DNA of 64,000 nucleotides from Neomoorella sulfitireducens (GTDB lineage: Bacteria; Bacillota; DSM-521; Neomoorellales; Neomoorellaceae), in the NCBI RefSeq assembly GCF_024733845.1, contig NZ_JANRHG010000010.1, forward strand, positions 42,267 through 106,266. Direction: 5' to 3'. Both the position numbers and the translations under genes were made by a program. Shown piece after piece: positions 26,671 through 36,463 of this stretch (position 1 is the stretch's first letter; every line of letters begins with the position of its first letter). The notes below the pieces were generated by a model. It had not been told where the DNA came from. It made no database searches and worked only from the letters and a program-made list of their open reading frames with translations.

Positions 26671-28083
26671 TTATACGGTTTTTAATAACGGGAGGATAAC
26701 TATGAAAGTGGTGCCCTCCCCCACCCTGCTTTCCACCTTAATTTCACCCTGGTGCTGCTCGACTATCCAGCGGGCAATAGCCAGCCCTAGGCCGGTTCCG
26801 CCGCTGCTCCGGTTGGCATCGGCACGGTAAAACCGTTCAAAAATATGTCTCAGGTCCTCGGGCGCAATTCCTGGCCCGGTATCTTGTACCTTTATGATTA
26901 TTTTTTGCTGATCAACTGTTGCTGACAGTTCTACCTTACCATTCGCAGGAGTGTATTTGAATGCATTATCCAGCAGGATGAAGAACAATTGTTTTAAATA
27001 ATCCCGGTTGCCCATAACCTGTTGCCCGGCCAGGTTTTCTATACCCCTGGCCGTAAATGTTGCCTCACCCAGAAGAGGGGCCTGGCGGGCTACTTCCTGC
27101 AAAAGGACAGATATTTCCATGGGCTCGCGTTTTATTTCCAACCCTGCGTCTGCGCGGGCCAGGGTAAGGAGATCGTTCACCAGCCGGCTCATGCGCTCGG
27201 CTTCACTGGCAATATCGGCCAGGGCCTCTTCCCTGACGGCTGTATCTGTACCTTTCATTTTACGTAGTAAATCGACGTTGCCGCGAATGGTTGTCAGGGG
27301 GGTGCGTAATTCGTGGGAAGCATCGGCGACGAAGCGGCGCTGGGCGCTATAAGCTTCTTCCAGCCGGGTATATGCCCGCTGCAGGCGCCCTAGCATGGCA
27401 TTAAAGGTGGCAGCCAGCCGGCCGATCTCGTCCATGGGGCCCTGGTAAGGGACCCGCTGGGCCAGGTCCTTCCCTTCTCCTATCCGGGCTGCTACCTGGG
27501 TCAGTCGTTCAATAGGCCTGAGGGCGGCCCGGGCCAGGATATATCCCAGGAAGGTAGCGAGTAAAACGGCAACCAGGCCAAGGAATATAAGGATTCGTCG
27601 CAGGTCGCTTAAGGTTTTTTTAACAGGGCCCAGGAGGCGGGCTACCTGCAGGATGCCCACCGTTTGGCCCTTGAGCAAAAGGGGAATATTGTAAATCCGC
27701 AAGGCGTAATTGTCAATAGATTCCGTTGAAAAGAAGTCAATTCCCAGGTGCGCCTGGGTTAAAGTACGGGGATCTACCGGTAGGGACTGGCGTCCTAAAT
27801 TACTGGACTTAACGACGATGAAGCCTTCGCTGTCCACTACTTGCAAGAAGATATCCGGGGCAGCAAAGACGTTAACATCGGGCAGGGTAATGCGCTGCTG
27901 GCGCAGGAAATTACTTTCTACTTTTATCGAATTGACGACTTCCCGGGCACGTAAGGCCAGAGAAGTATCAATGGCACCTGTCAGGTAGCGACCCATAAGG
28001 TAATAAACCAGGGCACCCAGGGCTATGAAAGTAAGGGTCAGGATAACGCTGACCAAAAGGGTTAGCCGCCAGCGCAGGGTCAT
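26671..28083 (-). CDS. Membrane sensor histidine kinase
   Basis: This is a 470-residue sensor kinase with two membrane helices (about residues 8-30 and 165-185) enclosing an extracytoplasmic sensor segment of about 130 residues. A HAMP domain follows, then the phospho-acceptor region [24 protein letters not shown] with His near residue 258, and the ATPase domain with N, G1 ([11 protein letters not shown]) and G2 ([13 protein letters not shown]) boxes. Its start overlaps the response-regulator stop by 4 bases (ATGA). Signal and targets are unknown. Confidence 0.93.
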   Translation of the reverse strand: MTLRWRLTLLVSVILTLTFIALGALVYYLMGRYLTGAIDTSLALRAREVVNSIKVESNFLRQQRITLPDVNVFAAPDIFLQVVDSEGFIVVKSSNLGRQSLPVDPRTLTQAHLGIDFFSTESIDNYALRIYNIPLLLKGQTVGILQVARLLGPVKKTLSDLRRILIFLGLVAVLLATFLGYILARAALRPIERLTQVAARIGEGKDLAQRVPYQGPMDEIGRLAATFNAMLGRLQRAYTRLEEAYSAQRRFVADASHELRTPLTTIRGNVDLLRKMKGTDTAVREEALADIASEAERMSRLVNDLLTLARADAGLEIKREPMEISVLLQEVARQAPLLGEATFTARGIENLAGQQVMGNRDYLKQLFFILLDNAFKYTPANGKVELSATVDQQKIIIKVQDTGPGIAPEDLRHIFERFYRADANRSSGGTGLGLAIARWIVEQHQGEIKVESRVGEGTTFIVILPLLKTV

Positions 28084-28760
28084 GGTTGTTGCTCCTTAAG
28101 GACATACCCTACCCCGCGTACTGTCTGGATAAGACGCGGTTCGCCCCCGGCTTCCAGCTTGGAACGAAGATAGCCGATGTAAACTTCCAGGACGTTGGAT
28201 TCACCGCTGAAATCATAACCCCAGATGCGGGTCATGAGCTCGTCCCGGGTAAGGACCCGGAGGGGGTTTTGCAGGAAAAAAGCCAGGAGCTCGTATTCCT
28301 TGGCCGTGAGGGTAAAAGCACGCTCGCCCCTTTTCCCTTCCCGGGTAGCGGTATTTAAGGATAAATCGCTGTACCGGAGGATTTCTGCCTCATTATTTCG
28401 CGAGCGGCGCCGCAGCAGGGCGCGGATGCGGGCAAGGAGTTCTTCCAGGGCAAAAGGTTTAACCAGGTAGTCATCCGCCCCGGTATCCAATCCCAGTACC
28501 CGGTCGGCAGTGTCGTCGCGGGCCGTCAGCATGAGAATGGGTATATCGCTATGGGCCCGTAGCTGCCGGCATACGGCCAGGCCATCCAAACCGGGCAGCA
28601 TGATGTCCAGGATGATGAGATCTGGCTGGTTGGCTGCCAGCGCCAGGGCCTGGTGCCCGTTGCCGGCAACCTCTACCTCATAACCTTCATAGGCCAGGGC
28701 CCTTTTAAGCATCGAGGTTATTTTGGCGTCGTCATCGACGACCAGGATGCGGTTCCGCAA
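28080..28760 (-). CDS. OmpR/PhoB-family response regulator
   Basis: This is a two-domain response regulator: receiver [15 protein letters not shown] with phospho-acceptor Asp in [14 protein letters not shown] and the conserved Lys in [12 protein letters not shown], then a winged-helix DNA-binding domain ([30 protein letters not shown]). The frame stays open to 28916, past the tRNA-Gln gene on the other strand, which is not coding. The GGGGGTG site about 8 bases before the TTG at 28760 sets the start and gives a normal 226 residues. It pairs with the kinase that overlaps its 3' end. Confidence 0.93.
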   Translation of the reverse strand: MRNRILVVDDDAKITSMLKRALAYEGYEVEVAGNGHQALALAANQPDLIILDIMLPGLDGLAVCRQLRAHSDIPILMLTARDDTADRVLGLDTGADDYLVKPFALEELLARIRALLRRRSRNNEAEILRYSDLSLNTATREGKRGERAFTLTAKEYELLAFFLQNPLRVLTRDELMTRIWGYDFSGESNVLEVYIGYLRSKLEAGGEPRLIQTVRGVGYVLKEQQP

Positions 28761-28841
28761 TAATAACACCCCCAAGTTGTAAAAAATATATCGCGGGTTT
28801 AACATACTGTCAAGGGATACGTTTCGGAAACCGGATGAGCC

Positions 28842-28870
28842 TTGACTTAAAAGTAGATTTGTGCTAATAT
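28842..28870 (+). promoter_or_regulatory. Promoter of tRNA-Gln
   Basis: TTGACT (28842-28847), a 17-base spacer and TAATAT (28865-28870) with a TGC extension precede the tRNA by about 22 bases. Confidence 0.8.
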
Positions 28871-28892
28871 ACTTTTTGCGCAGGAAAAACGA

Positions 28893-28966
28893 TGCGGGAT
28901 GGTGTAGCGGTAGCACCCATGACTCTGGATCATGTTGCCCTGGTTCGAATCCAGGTCCCGCAGCCA
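28893..28966 (+). tRNA. tRNA-Gln (CUG anticodon)
   Basis: This is a 74-base cloverleaf with encoded CCA. The acceptor TGCGGGA pairs with TCCCGCA, the anticodon stem CATGA/TCATG encloses CTCTGGA with anticodon CUG, and the T-arm holds GGTTCGAATCC. It stands alone and converges on gltX. Confidence 0.94.
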
Positions 28967-28967
28967 G

Positions 28968-29005
28968 AATTTAATCCCCTTTCCTTGCGGAAAGGGGATT
29001 AAATT
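28968..29005. terminator. Long-stem terminator after tRNA-Gln
   Basis: A perfect 17-base-pair stem (28968-28984 with 28989-29005) with a TTGC tetraloop is followed by TTTGC. It can end tRNA-Gln on the plus strand and gltX on the minus strand. Confidence 0.85.
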
Positions 29006-29047
29006 TTTGCGGGGCCACCGGCGATTGCCGTGGCCTCCTTTTCTTTT

Positions 29048-30520
29048 TTAAACCTGGTTTTCCCGGATCCACCTAGAGGCCCTGGCAAGACGGTCGAGAA
29101 CGGTTTCCCTCCCCAGGAGTTCCAGGATTTCAAAAAGCCCCGGGCCCATGGTGCGACCGGTGACGGCCAGGCGGGTAGGATGGAAGAGCTGCCCCGTACT
29201 TATTCCTTTCCGTTCAGCCAGGATGCGGTAGGCCTCTTCTGCTGCCGGGGCTGTAAACTCGGGTAGGGCCGCCAGTTCTTCCCTGGCCTCATCCAGCAAC
29301 GAGGCGACGCCGGGCTTGCTGAAGTATTTGCGGACCCCTTTCTCTTCATAGGTAGTCACCCCGGTAAAAAAGTAACTTGCCGCCTCTGCTACTTCCGCCA
29401 GGGTTTTGACCCGGTCACGGACGGCTGCGACGACGGCCCGGACACGGTTGTATTCCTTCTCTGGTAACGGGTCGGGCAGGAGGCCTTTTGCCTGCAAAAA
29501 GGGCACGGCCAGGCGGGTAATCCGGTCAAGGTCGCCTTCCCGCAGGTAGTGACCGTTAATCCAGGTTAACTTTTTGGTATCGTATATGGCAGCATTTTTG
29601 GATACCCGCTCGAGAGAAAAGCTGGCGATCATTTTTTCCAGGGGGATAATTTCTTCTTCGCCTTCCGGTGACCACCCCAGAAGGGCCAGGTAGTTAATAA
29701 TCGCTTCCGGCAGGTACCCTTCATCACGGTATTCTTCCACTGATGTGGCACCATGGCGTTTACTTAACTTGCTGCGGTCGGGTGCCAGGATCATTGGTAC
29801 ATGGGCAAATACCGGCAGTTCATAACCTAATGCCTCATAGACCAGTATTTGTTTGGGGGTATTGGACAGGTGCTCTTCTGCCCGGATGATATGACTGATG
29901 TGCATTAAGTAGTCGTCCACGACAGTAGCGAAATTATAGGTCGGCATGCCGTTTGATTTGACAATGATAAAATCGTCGATAGTATTGTTATCAAAGGAAA
30001 CGTCGCCGCGAACAATATCCTTTACGGTTGTTGTTCCCCCCTCGGGTACTGCCAGCCGGATAACCGGCTGCCGGCCTTCCTTCTCCAGGCGGGTACGTTC
30101 TCCGGGTGTAAGATAACGGCAGCGGCGGTCGTACATAGGCGGGCGGCCTTCAGCCTGGGCAATTTGCCGCCGTGAAGCCAGTTCTTCCACTGTACAGTAA
30201 CAGAGATAAGCTTTTCCTTCATTCAACAGGCGTGCTGCTTCCCGGCGGTAAAATTCCAGTCGCCGGGATTGGAGATATGGTCCATAAGGACCTTCCTTTT
30301 CGGGGCCTTCATCCCAGTCCAGTCCCAACCAGCGCATGGCAGCCAGGATTTCCTGGTAGGAAAGGTCTGTAGAACGTTCGGTATCGGTATCGTCAATACG
30401 CAGGATAAAGGCACCGTCATGGCGCCGGGCAAAGAGCCAGTTGAACAGGGCCGTACGGGCACCGCCGATATGCAGGCTCCCGGTAGGGCTGGGGGCAAAA
30501 CGGACACGAACCTTTGACAA
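29048..30520 (-). CDS. gltX: Glutamate--tRNA ligase
   Basis: This is a class I aminoacyl-tRNA synthetase of 490 residues. The HIGH-type signature is [15 protein letters not shown] at the N-terminus and the KMSKS-type signature is [15 protein letters not shown] near residue 255. In organisms lacking GlnRS this enzyme also charges tRNA-Gln with Glu for later amidation by GatCAB; a tRNA-Gln gene lies just beyond its 3' end, but GlnRS presence cannot be judged from this window. The start is TTG behind AGGAGTG. Confidence 0.96.
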   Translation of the reverse strand: MSKVRVRFAPSPTGSLHIGGARTALFNWLFARRHDGAFILRIDDTDTERSTDLSYQEILAAMRWLGLDWDEGPEKEGPYGPYLQSRRLEFYRREAARLLNEGKAYLCYCTVEELASRRQIAQAEGRPPMYDRRCRYLTPGERTRLEKEGRQPVIRLAVPEGGTTTVKDIVRGDVSFDNNTIDDFIIVKSNGMPTYNFATVVDDYLMHISHIIRAEEHLSNTPKQILVYEALGYELPVFAHVPMILAPDRSKLSKRHGATSVEEYRDEGYLPEAIINYLALLGWSPEGEEEIIPLEKMIASFSLERVSKNAAIYDTKKLTWINGHYLREGDLDRITRLAVPFLQAKGLLPDPLPEKEYNRVRAVVAAVRDRVKTLAEVAEAASYFFTGVTTYEEKGVRKYFSKPGVASLLDEAREELAALPEFTAPAAEEAYRILAERKGISTGQLFHPTRLAVTGRTMGPGLFEILELLGRETVLDRLARASRWIRENQV

Positions 30521-30558
30521 GCAACAACACTCCTATCATCTCTTAACTATAATTTGCG

Positions 30559-31689
30559 TCATAATATTGATTGGTAAAGGTTCTCCAGGCGGCGGGCCAT
30601 TGTTGCTGCTGACAGGGCCTGGACGTTCTGGCGGCCCTGCTCGCCCATTTGCCGCCGGAGGTTTAAATCCTTAACTAGCCGGAGTACACAGGAACTAAAG
30701 GTATTGAGATCCAGTGGGGTTAGAAAACCGTCCACTTCGTTTTCGACCATTTCCTGGACGCCATAGGCCTTAACGGCTACTACAGGAAGACCGGCCGCTT
30801 TTGCTTCGCCGATTACCAGCCCCTGGGTTTCGGTGACAGAAGCAAAAATAAATAAATCGGCCCCTGCATAGACGGCCGGCATCTGTTCAAAGGAAAAAGA
30901 ACCGGCAAAAGTTACGGCCCGGCCGATACCCAGATCGTTGGCCATATTTTGCAGGGATTCTTTGTAAGGACCGCTACCTACCAGCACCAGGTGGACGGCG
31001 GGTACCTCTTGTTGTACCCGGGCAAAGGCTCTGAGGATAAAGGGGATGTTTTTTTCCTTGCCCAGGCGCCCGACATGGAGGAGAATTATTTTCTCCGGCG
31101 GTAGGTTTAGATACCGTCGCAACCAGGATGAATCGAGATTGCGAAAACGTTCTACCTCAATACCGGTAGGTATACTGACGACAGGGACTTTAACGCCGTT
31201 TTTCTTTAAGTAGGCAGCGATCACTTCTGTCGGTGTTATCACCAGCCGGCAGCGGTTACAAAAAGAAGTGGTATAGCTGCGTACTGCCTTGCGTAACAGC
31301 CCTGGTACCAGGGGGAAATAATGAACGTATTCTTCATAAAGGGTATGATAGGTAATTACCAGCGGTAATCCCAGCTTTCTGGCCATGCGTGCCCCCAGTC
31401 TCCCCATGATAAAGGGAGAATGAACATGGATGAGGTCAATTTTTAATTCCCGCAGGGTCTGCGGTAACGCCGGTGCCAAGGGGATGGCCAGGGCGAACTC
31501 TTTAAAGGTCGGTGCCCTCAAGGAACAGAAACGGTAGATATCTTTTTCAGGACCGGTGGTACCGTAACCGGGGGCAAAGATGAAGACCCGGTGTCCCAGG
31601 AGCTGGAGTTCAGTACTGAAGGTAATAATTGATCGTACCACCCCGCTGGTATAGGGCAAATAGCTGTCGGTAAAAATGCCAATATGCAA
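30559..31689 (-). CDS. Family 4 glycosyltransferase
   Basis: This 376-residue GT-B enzyme has the N-terminal MHIGIFTDSYLPYTSGVVRSI and a C-terminal donor-binding region HVGRLGKEKNIPFIL, FASVTETQGLVIGEAKAAGLPVVA (E-x7-E pattern). It resembles enzymes that glycosylate diacylglycerol (monoglucosyl-diacylglycerol synthases), but the acceptor cannot be fixed by sequence alone. The TTG start follows AAAGGCGG. It lies 38 bases upstream of gltX in the minus direction. Confidence 0.85.
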   Translation of the reverse strand: MHIGIFTDSYLPYTSGVVRSIITFSTELQLLGHRVFIFAPGYGTTGPEKDIYRFCSLRAPTFKEFALAIPLAPALPQTLRELKIDLIHVHSPFIMGRLGARMARKLGLPLVITYHTLYEEYVHYFPLVPGLLRKAVRSYTTSFCNRCRLVITPTEVIAAYLKKNGVKVPVVSIPTGIEVERFRNLDSSWLRRYLNLPPEKIILLHVGRLGKEKNIPFILRAFARVQQEVPAVHLVLVGSGPYKESLQNMANDLGIGRAVTFAGSFSFEQMPAVYAGADLFIFASVTETQGLVIGEAKAAGLPVVAVKAYGVQEMVENEVDGFLTPLDLNTFSSCVLRLVKDLNLRRQMGEQGRQNVQALSAATMARRLENLYQSIL

Positions 31690-31733
31690 TTTTGAGCCGC
31701 CTTTCTTCAGGTGGCATTATCCTTATTATATCA

Positions 31734-32201
31734 CTACGGTCGCAGGGTAGCTACTACCCGCCGGGGTTTTAGGAGGAAATCAAGGGCATCCAGGATGCTG
31801 GTAAAAACAACGTCTGCTTGAAGCAGTGTCTGGACTGCTGCTCCTTCTGGTCCTAGAACCAGCAAACCCAGGGCGGCCCGTCCGAGCATCTGAGCATCAT
31901 TGGCGCCGTTGCCAATGGCAGCTGTATGTTCTGCTCCTAATTCTGTAATTATCCGTTCTTTATCCGGCCCGCCGGCCCGGTTATCGACTGTAGTTAGGAC
32001 CACGGGCAGGTGCCGGCAGGCAGAGGCAGCCGTGCTGAAGGTATCGGCCGTCAGGATATAAACCTTAAGCCTTCCCGATAAGGCCTGCAGGCGCCCTGCC
32101 ACTCCCGGCAGGAGCCGGCCGTCGCGGGCAATGGTACCGTTAAAGTCCAGGACTACCTGGTGAATTTCTATCCTGCGCCCGGGTATTTCATAAATTAGCA
32201 A
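31734..32201 (-). CDS. HAD-superfamily phosphatase-like protein (P-type ATPase soluble domain type)
   Basis: This 155-residue HAD protein has the nucleophile motif VVLDFNGTIARDG, motif II ILTADT, and the late motif AIGNGANDAQMLGRA, which resembles the phosphorylation domain of P-type ATPases (COG4087-like). The small size means there is no cap domain. The frame opens at 32243, but a GGGGGG run at 32208-32214 stands before the TTG at 32201. The substrate is unknown. It lies divergent to the CBS-ACT gene. Confidence 0.8.
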   Translation of the reverse strand: MLIYEIPGRRIEIHQVVLDFNGTIARDGRLLPGVAGRLQALSGRLKVYILTADTFSTAASACRHLPVVLTTVDNRAGGPDKERIITELGAEHTAAIGNGANDAQMLGRAALGLLVLGPEGAAVQTLLQADVVFTSILDALDFLLKPRRVVATLRP

Positions 32202-32318
32202 ATGCTTCCCCCCCCTGCCGAAAATATTTATAATGTTCTTCATCCTTACCGGCAGGATTTATAAAAGGGCAAACGAAATAAAATTAATTAGAAGATATTA
32301 AAAAGGAGGCTGGCCGGG

Positions 32319-32963
32319 ATGTTTGTACGCGATCATATGAGCCCTGATCCCATAACAGTAACCAAGGAGACTTCCGTCCTGGATGCCCTTGAAATTATGA
32401 AAAAGCATAAAATCAGGCGCTTGCCCGTAGTCCAGGATGGACGGCTGGTAGGGCTGGTTACCGAGCGGGATATCTTAAGGGTTTCCCCTTCCCCGGCTTC
32501 AACCCTCAGCGCCTTTGAAGTCAATTACCTGGTGGCCAAGATGACGGTTAAAGATGCCATGATTAAACGTCCCATTACCGTTCCTCCGGATATGACCATT
32601 GAAGAAGCGGCCCTTTTGATGCGGGAGCATAAAATCGACAACCTCCTGGTCATGGAAAGGGAAAAGCTCGTTGGCATCATTACCCAGACGGACCTCTTTG
32701 AAGCCATGATTAAACTCTTCGGCCTGAGACGCCCGGGTGTAAGGGTTACCCTGGAAGTAGAAGACCGCGTTGGTGTCCTGGCCAGCATTGCCCGGCGGGT
32801 AGCTGAAGCCGGTATAAATATTATTAACGTTGCCAACCGCCATAAAGACGACGTCCATACTTATATCGTCCTGCGGTTGGCAACGGATGATGTCGGTGAC
32901 CTCCTGCCCACCCTGGAAGCCGAAGGGTACCGCGTAATTCACGTGAGTTCTTATAATGGCTAA
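32319..32963 (+). CDS. CBS-pair plus ACT domain protein (AcuB-like)
   Basis: This 214-residue protein has two CBS motifs (VRDHMSPDPITVTKE..., VKDAMIKRPITVPPD...) at about residues 3-58 and 73-130, then an ACT domain (RPGVRVTLEVEDRVGVLASIARRVAEAGINIINV). Such proteins bind adenine nucleotides and amino acids and act as regulators; Bacillus AcuB is similar. Here there is no acu operon, so the target is unknown. An AAAAGGAGG site precedes the ATG. Its stop lies only one base from the convergent nrdJ stop, with no terminator between. Confidence 0.85.
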   Translation: MFVRDHMSPDPITVTKETSVLDALEIMKKHKIRRLPVVQDGRLVGLVTERDILRVSPSPASTLSAFEVNYLVAKMTVKDAMIKRPITVPPDMTIEEAALLMREHKIDNLLVMEREKLVGIITQTDLFEAMIKLFGLRRPGVRVTLEVEDRVGVLASIARRVAEAGINIINVANRHKDDVHTYIVLRLATDDVGDLLPTLEAEGYRVIHVSSYNG

Positions 32964-32964
32964 C

Positions 32965-35900
32965 CTAACCGCATTTACTGAAGCCGCAGTTACAGGTGAC
33001 GCAGCCTTCCTGGAAATGGAGGTTAGAACCGCACTCCGGGCAGATACCTTTCTGGATAAGTTCGGCTTCTGCAGCCGGGTTTAAAGGCTGGAAATCAGCC
33101 TGATGGTTTTCAATAGTTGCGCTAATCTCGGCCAGGGCGCGGGCGCAGAAATCAGGCGGTAGCTGGTAAGAACTTGCCTCCTGCCAGTTTTTTAACTCCT
33201 GGGCCAGGACGCGGCCGATGATGTCCGGGCAGGACTTACCGACTATACTTTTATCGGTAGCCCGGCGCCGTAAGAAATTGGGGCAGCTTACGGAGGTGAG
33301 CTGGTCAATAATGGCCTCGGGGGCAATATTGGCTCGCAGGGCCAGGGAAATCAGCCGGCTGACACCTTCGGTAAAACCGCTGCAGCCGCCGGAAGAGCCG
33401 GTAGTTATAAACGTCTCGATTATACCCTCCTGGTCATAATTGACGGTGATATACATTTTACCGCAGCCGGTTTTTACCTGCTCGGTAACGCCGCAGGTAC
33501 GTTTCGGCCGCGGGCGGGGATGGGTTTTCTGGCCGGAAGGAGTCTGGCCGGCCGCAGCCGTATTTTTGGTGCCGCTGACCAGTACTTCTTGTTCCCGGCT
33601 TCCGGAACGGTAAACCGTCACCCCTTTACAGCCCAGCTGGTAGGCCAGTTCGTAGACCTTGCGAACGTCTTCCCTGGTGGCGCCGGGCGGGAAGTTAACC
33701 GTTTTGGAAACGGCATTATCGGTACTGGCCTGGAAGGCGGCCTGCATGCGGATGTGCCACTCCGGGGCGATTTCCAGGGCCGTAACAAAAACCCGGCGCA
33801 TATCGGGCGGGATTTGCTTGATATCATGGATGCTTTTACCTGCTGCAATTTCTTGATAAATTACCCTTGCCTCGTTCGATGAAAAATTTTCTTCAATATA
33901 AGAACGGAATACGGGGTTAACCTCAATCAGGCTTTCACCATCCAGGACGTTCTTAGTATAGGCCAGGGCGAAAACCGGTTCTATACCCGAACTGGTGCCG
34001 GCAATCATGCTGATGGTACCGGTAGGGGCAATGGTAGTACAGGTAGCATTACGGAGCTCCTGCTCCCGGTAAATGCTCCTTTCGATATTGGGAAAGCTGC
34101 CCCGTTCTTCCGCCAGCTTTCTGGAAGCCTGGCGGGCTTCTTTTTGAATAAAGGCCATCACCCGGCGTCCCAGTTCCACTGCTTCTTCCGTATCATAAGG
34201 AATCCGGAGCAAGAAAAGCATGTCGGCCCAGCCCATGACTCCCAGGCCGATCTTCCGGTTACCCATGACCATGGCCTTTATCTTTTCCAGGGGGAATTCG
34301 TTGATCTCAATAACGTTATCCAGGAAGCGTACCGACCAGTAAACTGTTTCCGCAATCCTCTCCCAGTCTACGCCGCCCTCCCGGACCATATTGGCCAGGT
34401 TCAGGGAGCCAAGGTTACAGGCTTCATAAGGTAAGAGTGGCTGTTCCCCGCAGTTATGGGCGTAGATGCCGTTGGCGTCGAAGGCGTTGATGCCGGGAAC
34501 CTGGACGTCATATACGTCTTCGACCCCGTCATCTTCGATGGCAAGGACCGTGGCTGTAAAGCGCTCACGATTCATTCCTCGCCGGTAAGACGCAAGGAGT
34601 GAATTTAATTTCCTCGCCTTGTCGACATCGCCAAAGCCGATCCGCTCGGCGAAAAAGGCCAGGTTATCCCCGCTGATGACCAGCTCATGCTGGGCCTTGA
34701 TCTCATACTCCCGGGTACCTCCTTTACCATCGGGCAAGGGCCGGCTACCGGCCGGACGCCGTTCTACATAAATGGTACTGGCAATGCCCAGGCGAAGGAG
34801 CATGCGCTGTACCGTGCGCAGGAGATCAAGGTTGCTCTGGGCCAGGCGGATGCTAATGCCCTTTTGCTGGCTCCCCTGGACCGAGGCATCGCAGTCAAAC
34901 AGGCCCCGCAGGAAGCCCCGGTAGCCGTTTGACGAAGCACGTTCGATTGCCGGGGTAACGGTCTTGACGCCGGACCCCATACCCATCCGCCCGGCCAGCA
35001 TTTTCAGACTGGCTGTCTTGAGGCGGAATTCGCCGCGCCCTTTAGCGGCCATCCAGCCGGTAAAGTCGGAACGGTGGGGTAATGCTCTGGCGTAGCTTAA
35101 AGCCAGCTTCATGACTGAGGCTGTACCGTCTTCTGCCTGCAGGTCGCCACCAACTGCCTTCTCCCTGGCCCAGACGGAAAGAATAGCGCTGTCCTTCTTG
35201 AGGACGCCGTCACCGACCAGGAGACCAAGGAGGTAACCTTCACCTTCCGTCAGTTCGCCAGGCCACCCTGCCAGGGGGCGGTGGTTATGCAGGAGAATCT
35301 GGTCGCCGGGCTTCAGCTCTTTGACCGGGACCCATTCGGAAGCAATACGGTTGCGCGTCCGGTCAACCACGCGCAGCACCCGGTGGTCAGCGGTGAGCCG
35401 GACACTGTATCCTTCCCGGGTGCGCAGGCTGACGACCGGCTTTGTCGCCGTCTTGAAGAAGCCTTCTTTATCTGTGGCGTAGGGCCGGCCGTTGACTACT
35501 GCTGTAAAAGGGCGGCCCACCAGTTCCCATACCTGGCGCGGGCCTTCACTTGTAGTCACCCAGGTATCGCCGGTCACGCAGGGGTTGGTGGCCTCGATCT
35601 CTCCCAGTTCAGGGGTGGGATTATTTTCGTTTAAACGGTCCAGGAAGATGATGCCCGGCTCGCCGTTAGCCCAGGCGTGGTTGACGATTTCGTTGAAAAC
35701 CTCGCGGGCCTTTAATTTTTGATAGACTTTGCCGCCGAACTTCAGCTCATAATAGTCGTCCCGGGCAACGGCCTCCATGAATTCCTTTGTCAATCCTACG
35801 GAAATGTTAAAGTTGGTCAGCTCGTTGTTATCTTCCTTGCAACTGATGAATTCCAGGATATCGGGGTGATCTACCCGTAAAATTCCCATATTGGCTCCCC

Positions 35901-36390
35901 GCCTGGTCCCGCCCTGCTTGATGGCCTCGGTGGCGGCGTTGAAAACCTTCATAAAGGATACGGGTCCGGAGGCCACCCCGCCGGTGGAGCGTACGGGGCT
36001 GTTTTTCGGCCGCAGGCGGGAAAAGGAAAAGCCCGTACCCCCGCCGCTTTTATGTATCAGGGCCGCGTCTTTAACCGCGGTAAAAATGGCTTCCATACTG
36101 TCGTCCACGGGCAGGACGAAGCAGGCCGAAAGCTGGCCCAGATCCCGGCCGGCGTTCATCAGGGTGGGACTGTTCGGCAAAAAATCCCACGAAGTCATAA
36201 GTTGGTAAAATCGCGCGGTATATTCCTCCAGTTTTTCATCTGGTAAAGAGGGATTAAAAATTTTTTCTGCCCCCGCTACGGACCTGGCTACCCGGAGGAA
36301 CATTTCTTCCGGTGTTTCTACGGGGATACCATTTTCTTTCTTCAGGTAACGTTTTTCGAGAATTATACGGGCATTATTTGTTAATTCCAT
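32965..36390 (-). CDS. nrdJ: NrdJ, adenosylcobalamin-dependent (class II) ribonucleotide reductase, intein-containing precursor
   Basis: This enzyme reduces ribonucleotides to deoxyribonucleotides using a cobalamin-generated thiyl radical. The precursor has 1141 residues from the ATG at 36390, which follows GGATGGTGA; a GTG at 36453 is less likely. Extein landmarks: PNSPTLMNAG, SACFVLPV (redox Cys), HKSGGGTGFSFSRLRP, then the catalytic loop NP-CGEQ, ATCTTIAPTGTISMIAG, and a C-terminal redox/zinc tail CPECG...CVTCNCGFSKCG. An intein of 376 residues interrupts the loop right before the catalytic Cys647. The spliced enzyme would be 765 residues. It depends on cobalamin, which the first cluster of the window helps to make. 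Confidence 0.95.
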   Translation of the reverse strand: MELTNNARIILEKRYLKKENGIPVETPEEMFLRVARSVAGAEKIFNPSLPDEKLEEYTARFYQLMTSWDFLPNSPTLMNAGRDLGQLSACFVLPVDDSMEAIFTAVKDAALIHKSGGGTGFSFSRLRPKNSPVRSTGGVASGPVSFMKVFNAATEAIKQGGTRRGANMGILRVDHPDILEFISCKEDNNELTNFNISVGLTKEFMEAVARDDYYELKFGGKVYQKLKAREVFNEIVNHAWANGEPGIIFLDRLNENNPTPELGEIEATNPCVTGDTWVTTSEGPRQVWELVGRPFTAVVNGRPYATDKEGFFKTATKPVVSLRTREGYSVRLTADHRVLRVVDRTRNRIASEWVPVKELKPGDQILLHNHRPLAGWPGELTEGEGYLLGLLVGDGVLKKDSAILSVWAREKAVGGDLQAEDGTASVMKLALSYARALPHRSDFTGWMAAKGRGEFRLKTASLKMLAGRMGMGSGVKTVTPAIERASSNGYRGFLRGLFDCDASVQGSQQKGISIRLAQSNLDLLRTVQRMLLRLGIASTIYVERRPAGSRPLPDGKGGTREYEIKAQHELVISGDNLAFFAERIGFGDVDKARKLNSLLASYRRGMNRERFTATVLAIEDDGVEDVYDVQVPGINAFDANGIYAHNCGEQPLLPYEACNLGSLNLANMVREGGVDWERIAETVYWSVRFLDNVIEINEFPLEKIKAMVMGNRKIGLGVMGWADMLFLLRIPYDTEEAVELGRRVMAFIQKEARQASRKLAEERGSFPNIERSIYREQELRNATCTTIAPTGTISMIAGTSSGIEPVFALAYTKNVLDGESLIEVNPVFRSYIEENFSSNEARVIYQEIAAGKSIHDIKQIPPDMRRVFVTALEIAPEWHIRMQAAFQASTDNAVSKTVNFPPGATREDVRKVYELAYQLGCKGVTVYRSGSREQEVLVSGTKNTAAAGQTPSGQKTHPRPRPKRTCGVTEQVKTGCGKMYITVNYDQEGIIETFITTGSSGGCSGFTEGVSRLISLALRANIAPEAIIDQLTSVSCPNFLRRRATDKSIVGKSCPDIIGRVLAQELKNWQEASSYQLPPDFCARALAEISATIENHQADFQPLNPAAEAELIQKGICPECGSNLHFQEGCVTCNCGFSKCG
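34453..35580 (-). mobile_element. Intein with LAGLIDADG homing endonuclease in NrdJ
   Basis: This protein-splicing element spans residues 271-646 of the precursor. Block A starts CVTGDTWVTTSEG, block B is SVRLTADHRVL, block F/G ends VYDVQVPGINAFDANGIYAHN followed by Cys+1, so all splicing residues (Cys1, TxxH, His-Asn, Cys+1) are present. Two LAGLIDADG-type helices are visible, YLLGLLVGDGVL and FLRGLFDCDASV, so it carries a homing endonuclease that may be active. It is inserted between Pro and the catalytic Cys of the NPCGE loop, a site known to be used by inteins in reductases. Confidence 0.93.
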
Positions 36391-36424
36391 TTTGTCACCA
36401 TCCATAAAATAACATTTTAGAAAG

Positions 36425-36454
36425 TTATCTACAAAGTTATTCACTTTATCCACT
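36425..36454 (+). promoter_or_regulatory. Three DnaA-box-like sites upstream of nrdJ
   Basis: TTATCTACA (36425-36433), TTATTCACT (36437-36445) and TTATCCACT (36446-36454) lie in the same orientation within 30 bases, each one or two mismatches from TTATCCACA. They lie just before the nrdJ start. In E. coli the nrdAB genes are regulated by DnaA; control here is inferred. Confidence 0.55.
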
Positions 36455-36463
36455 GGTTCCGGA

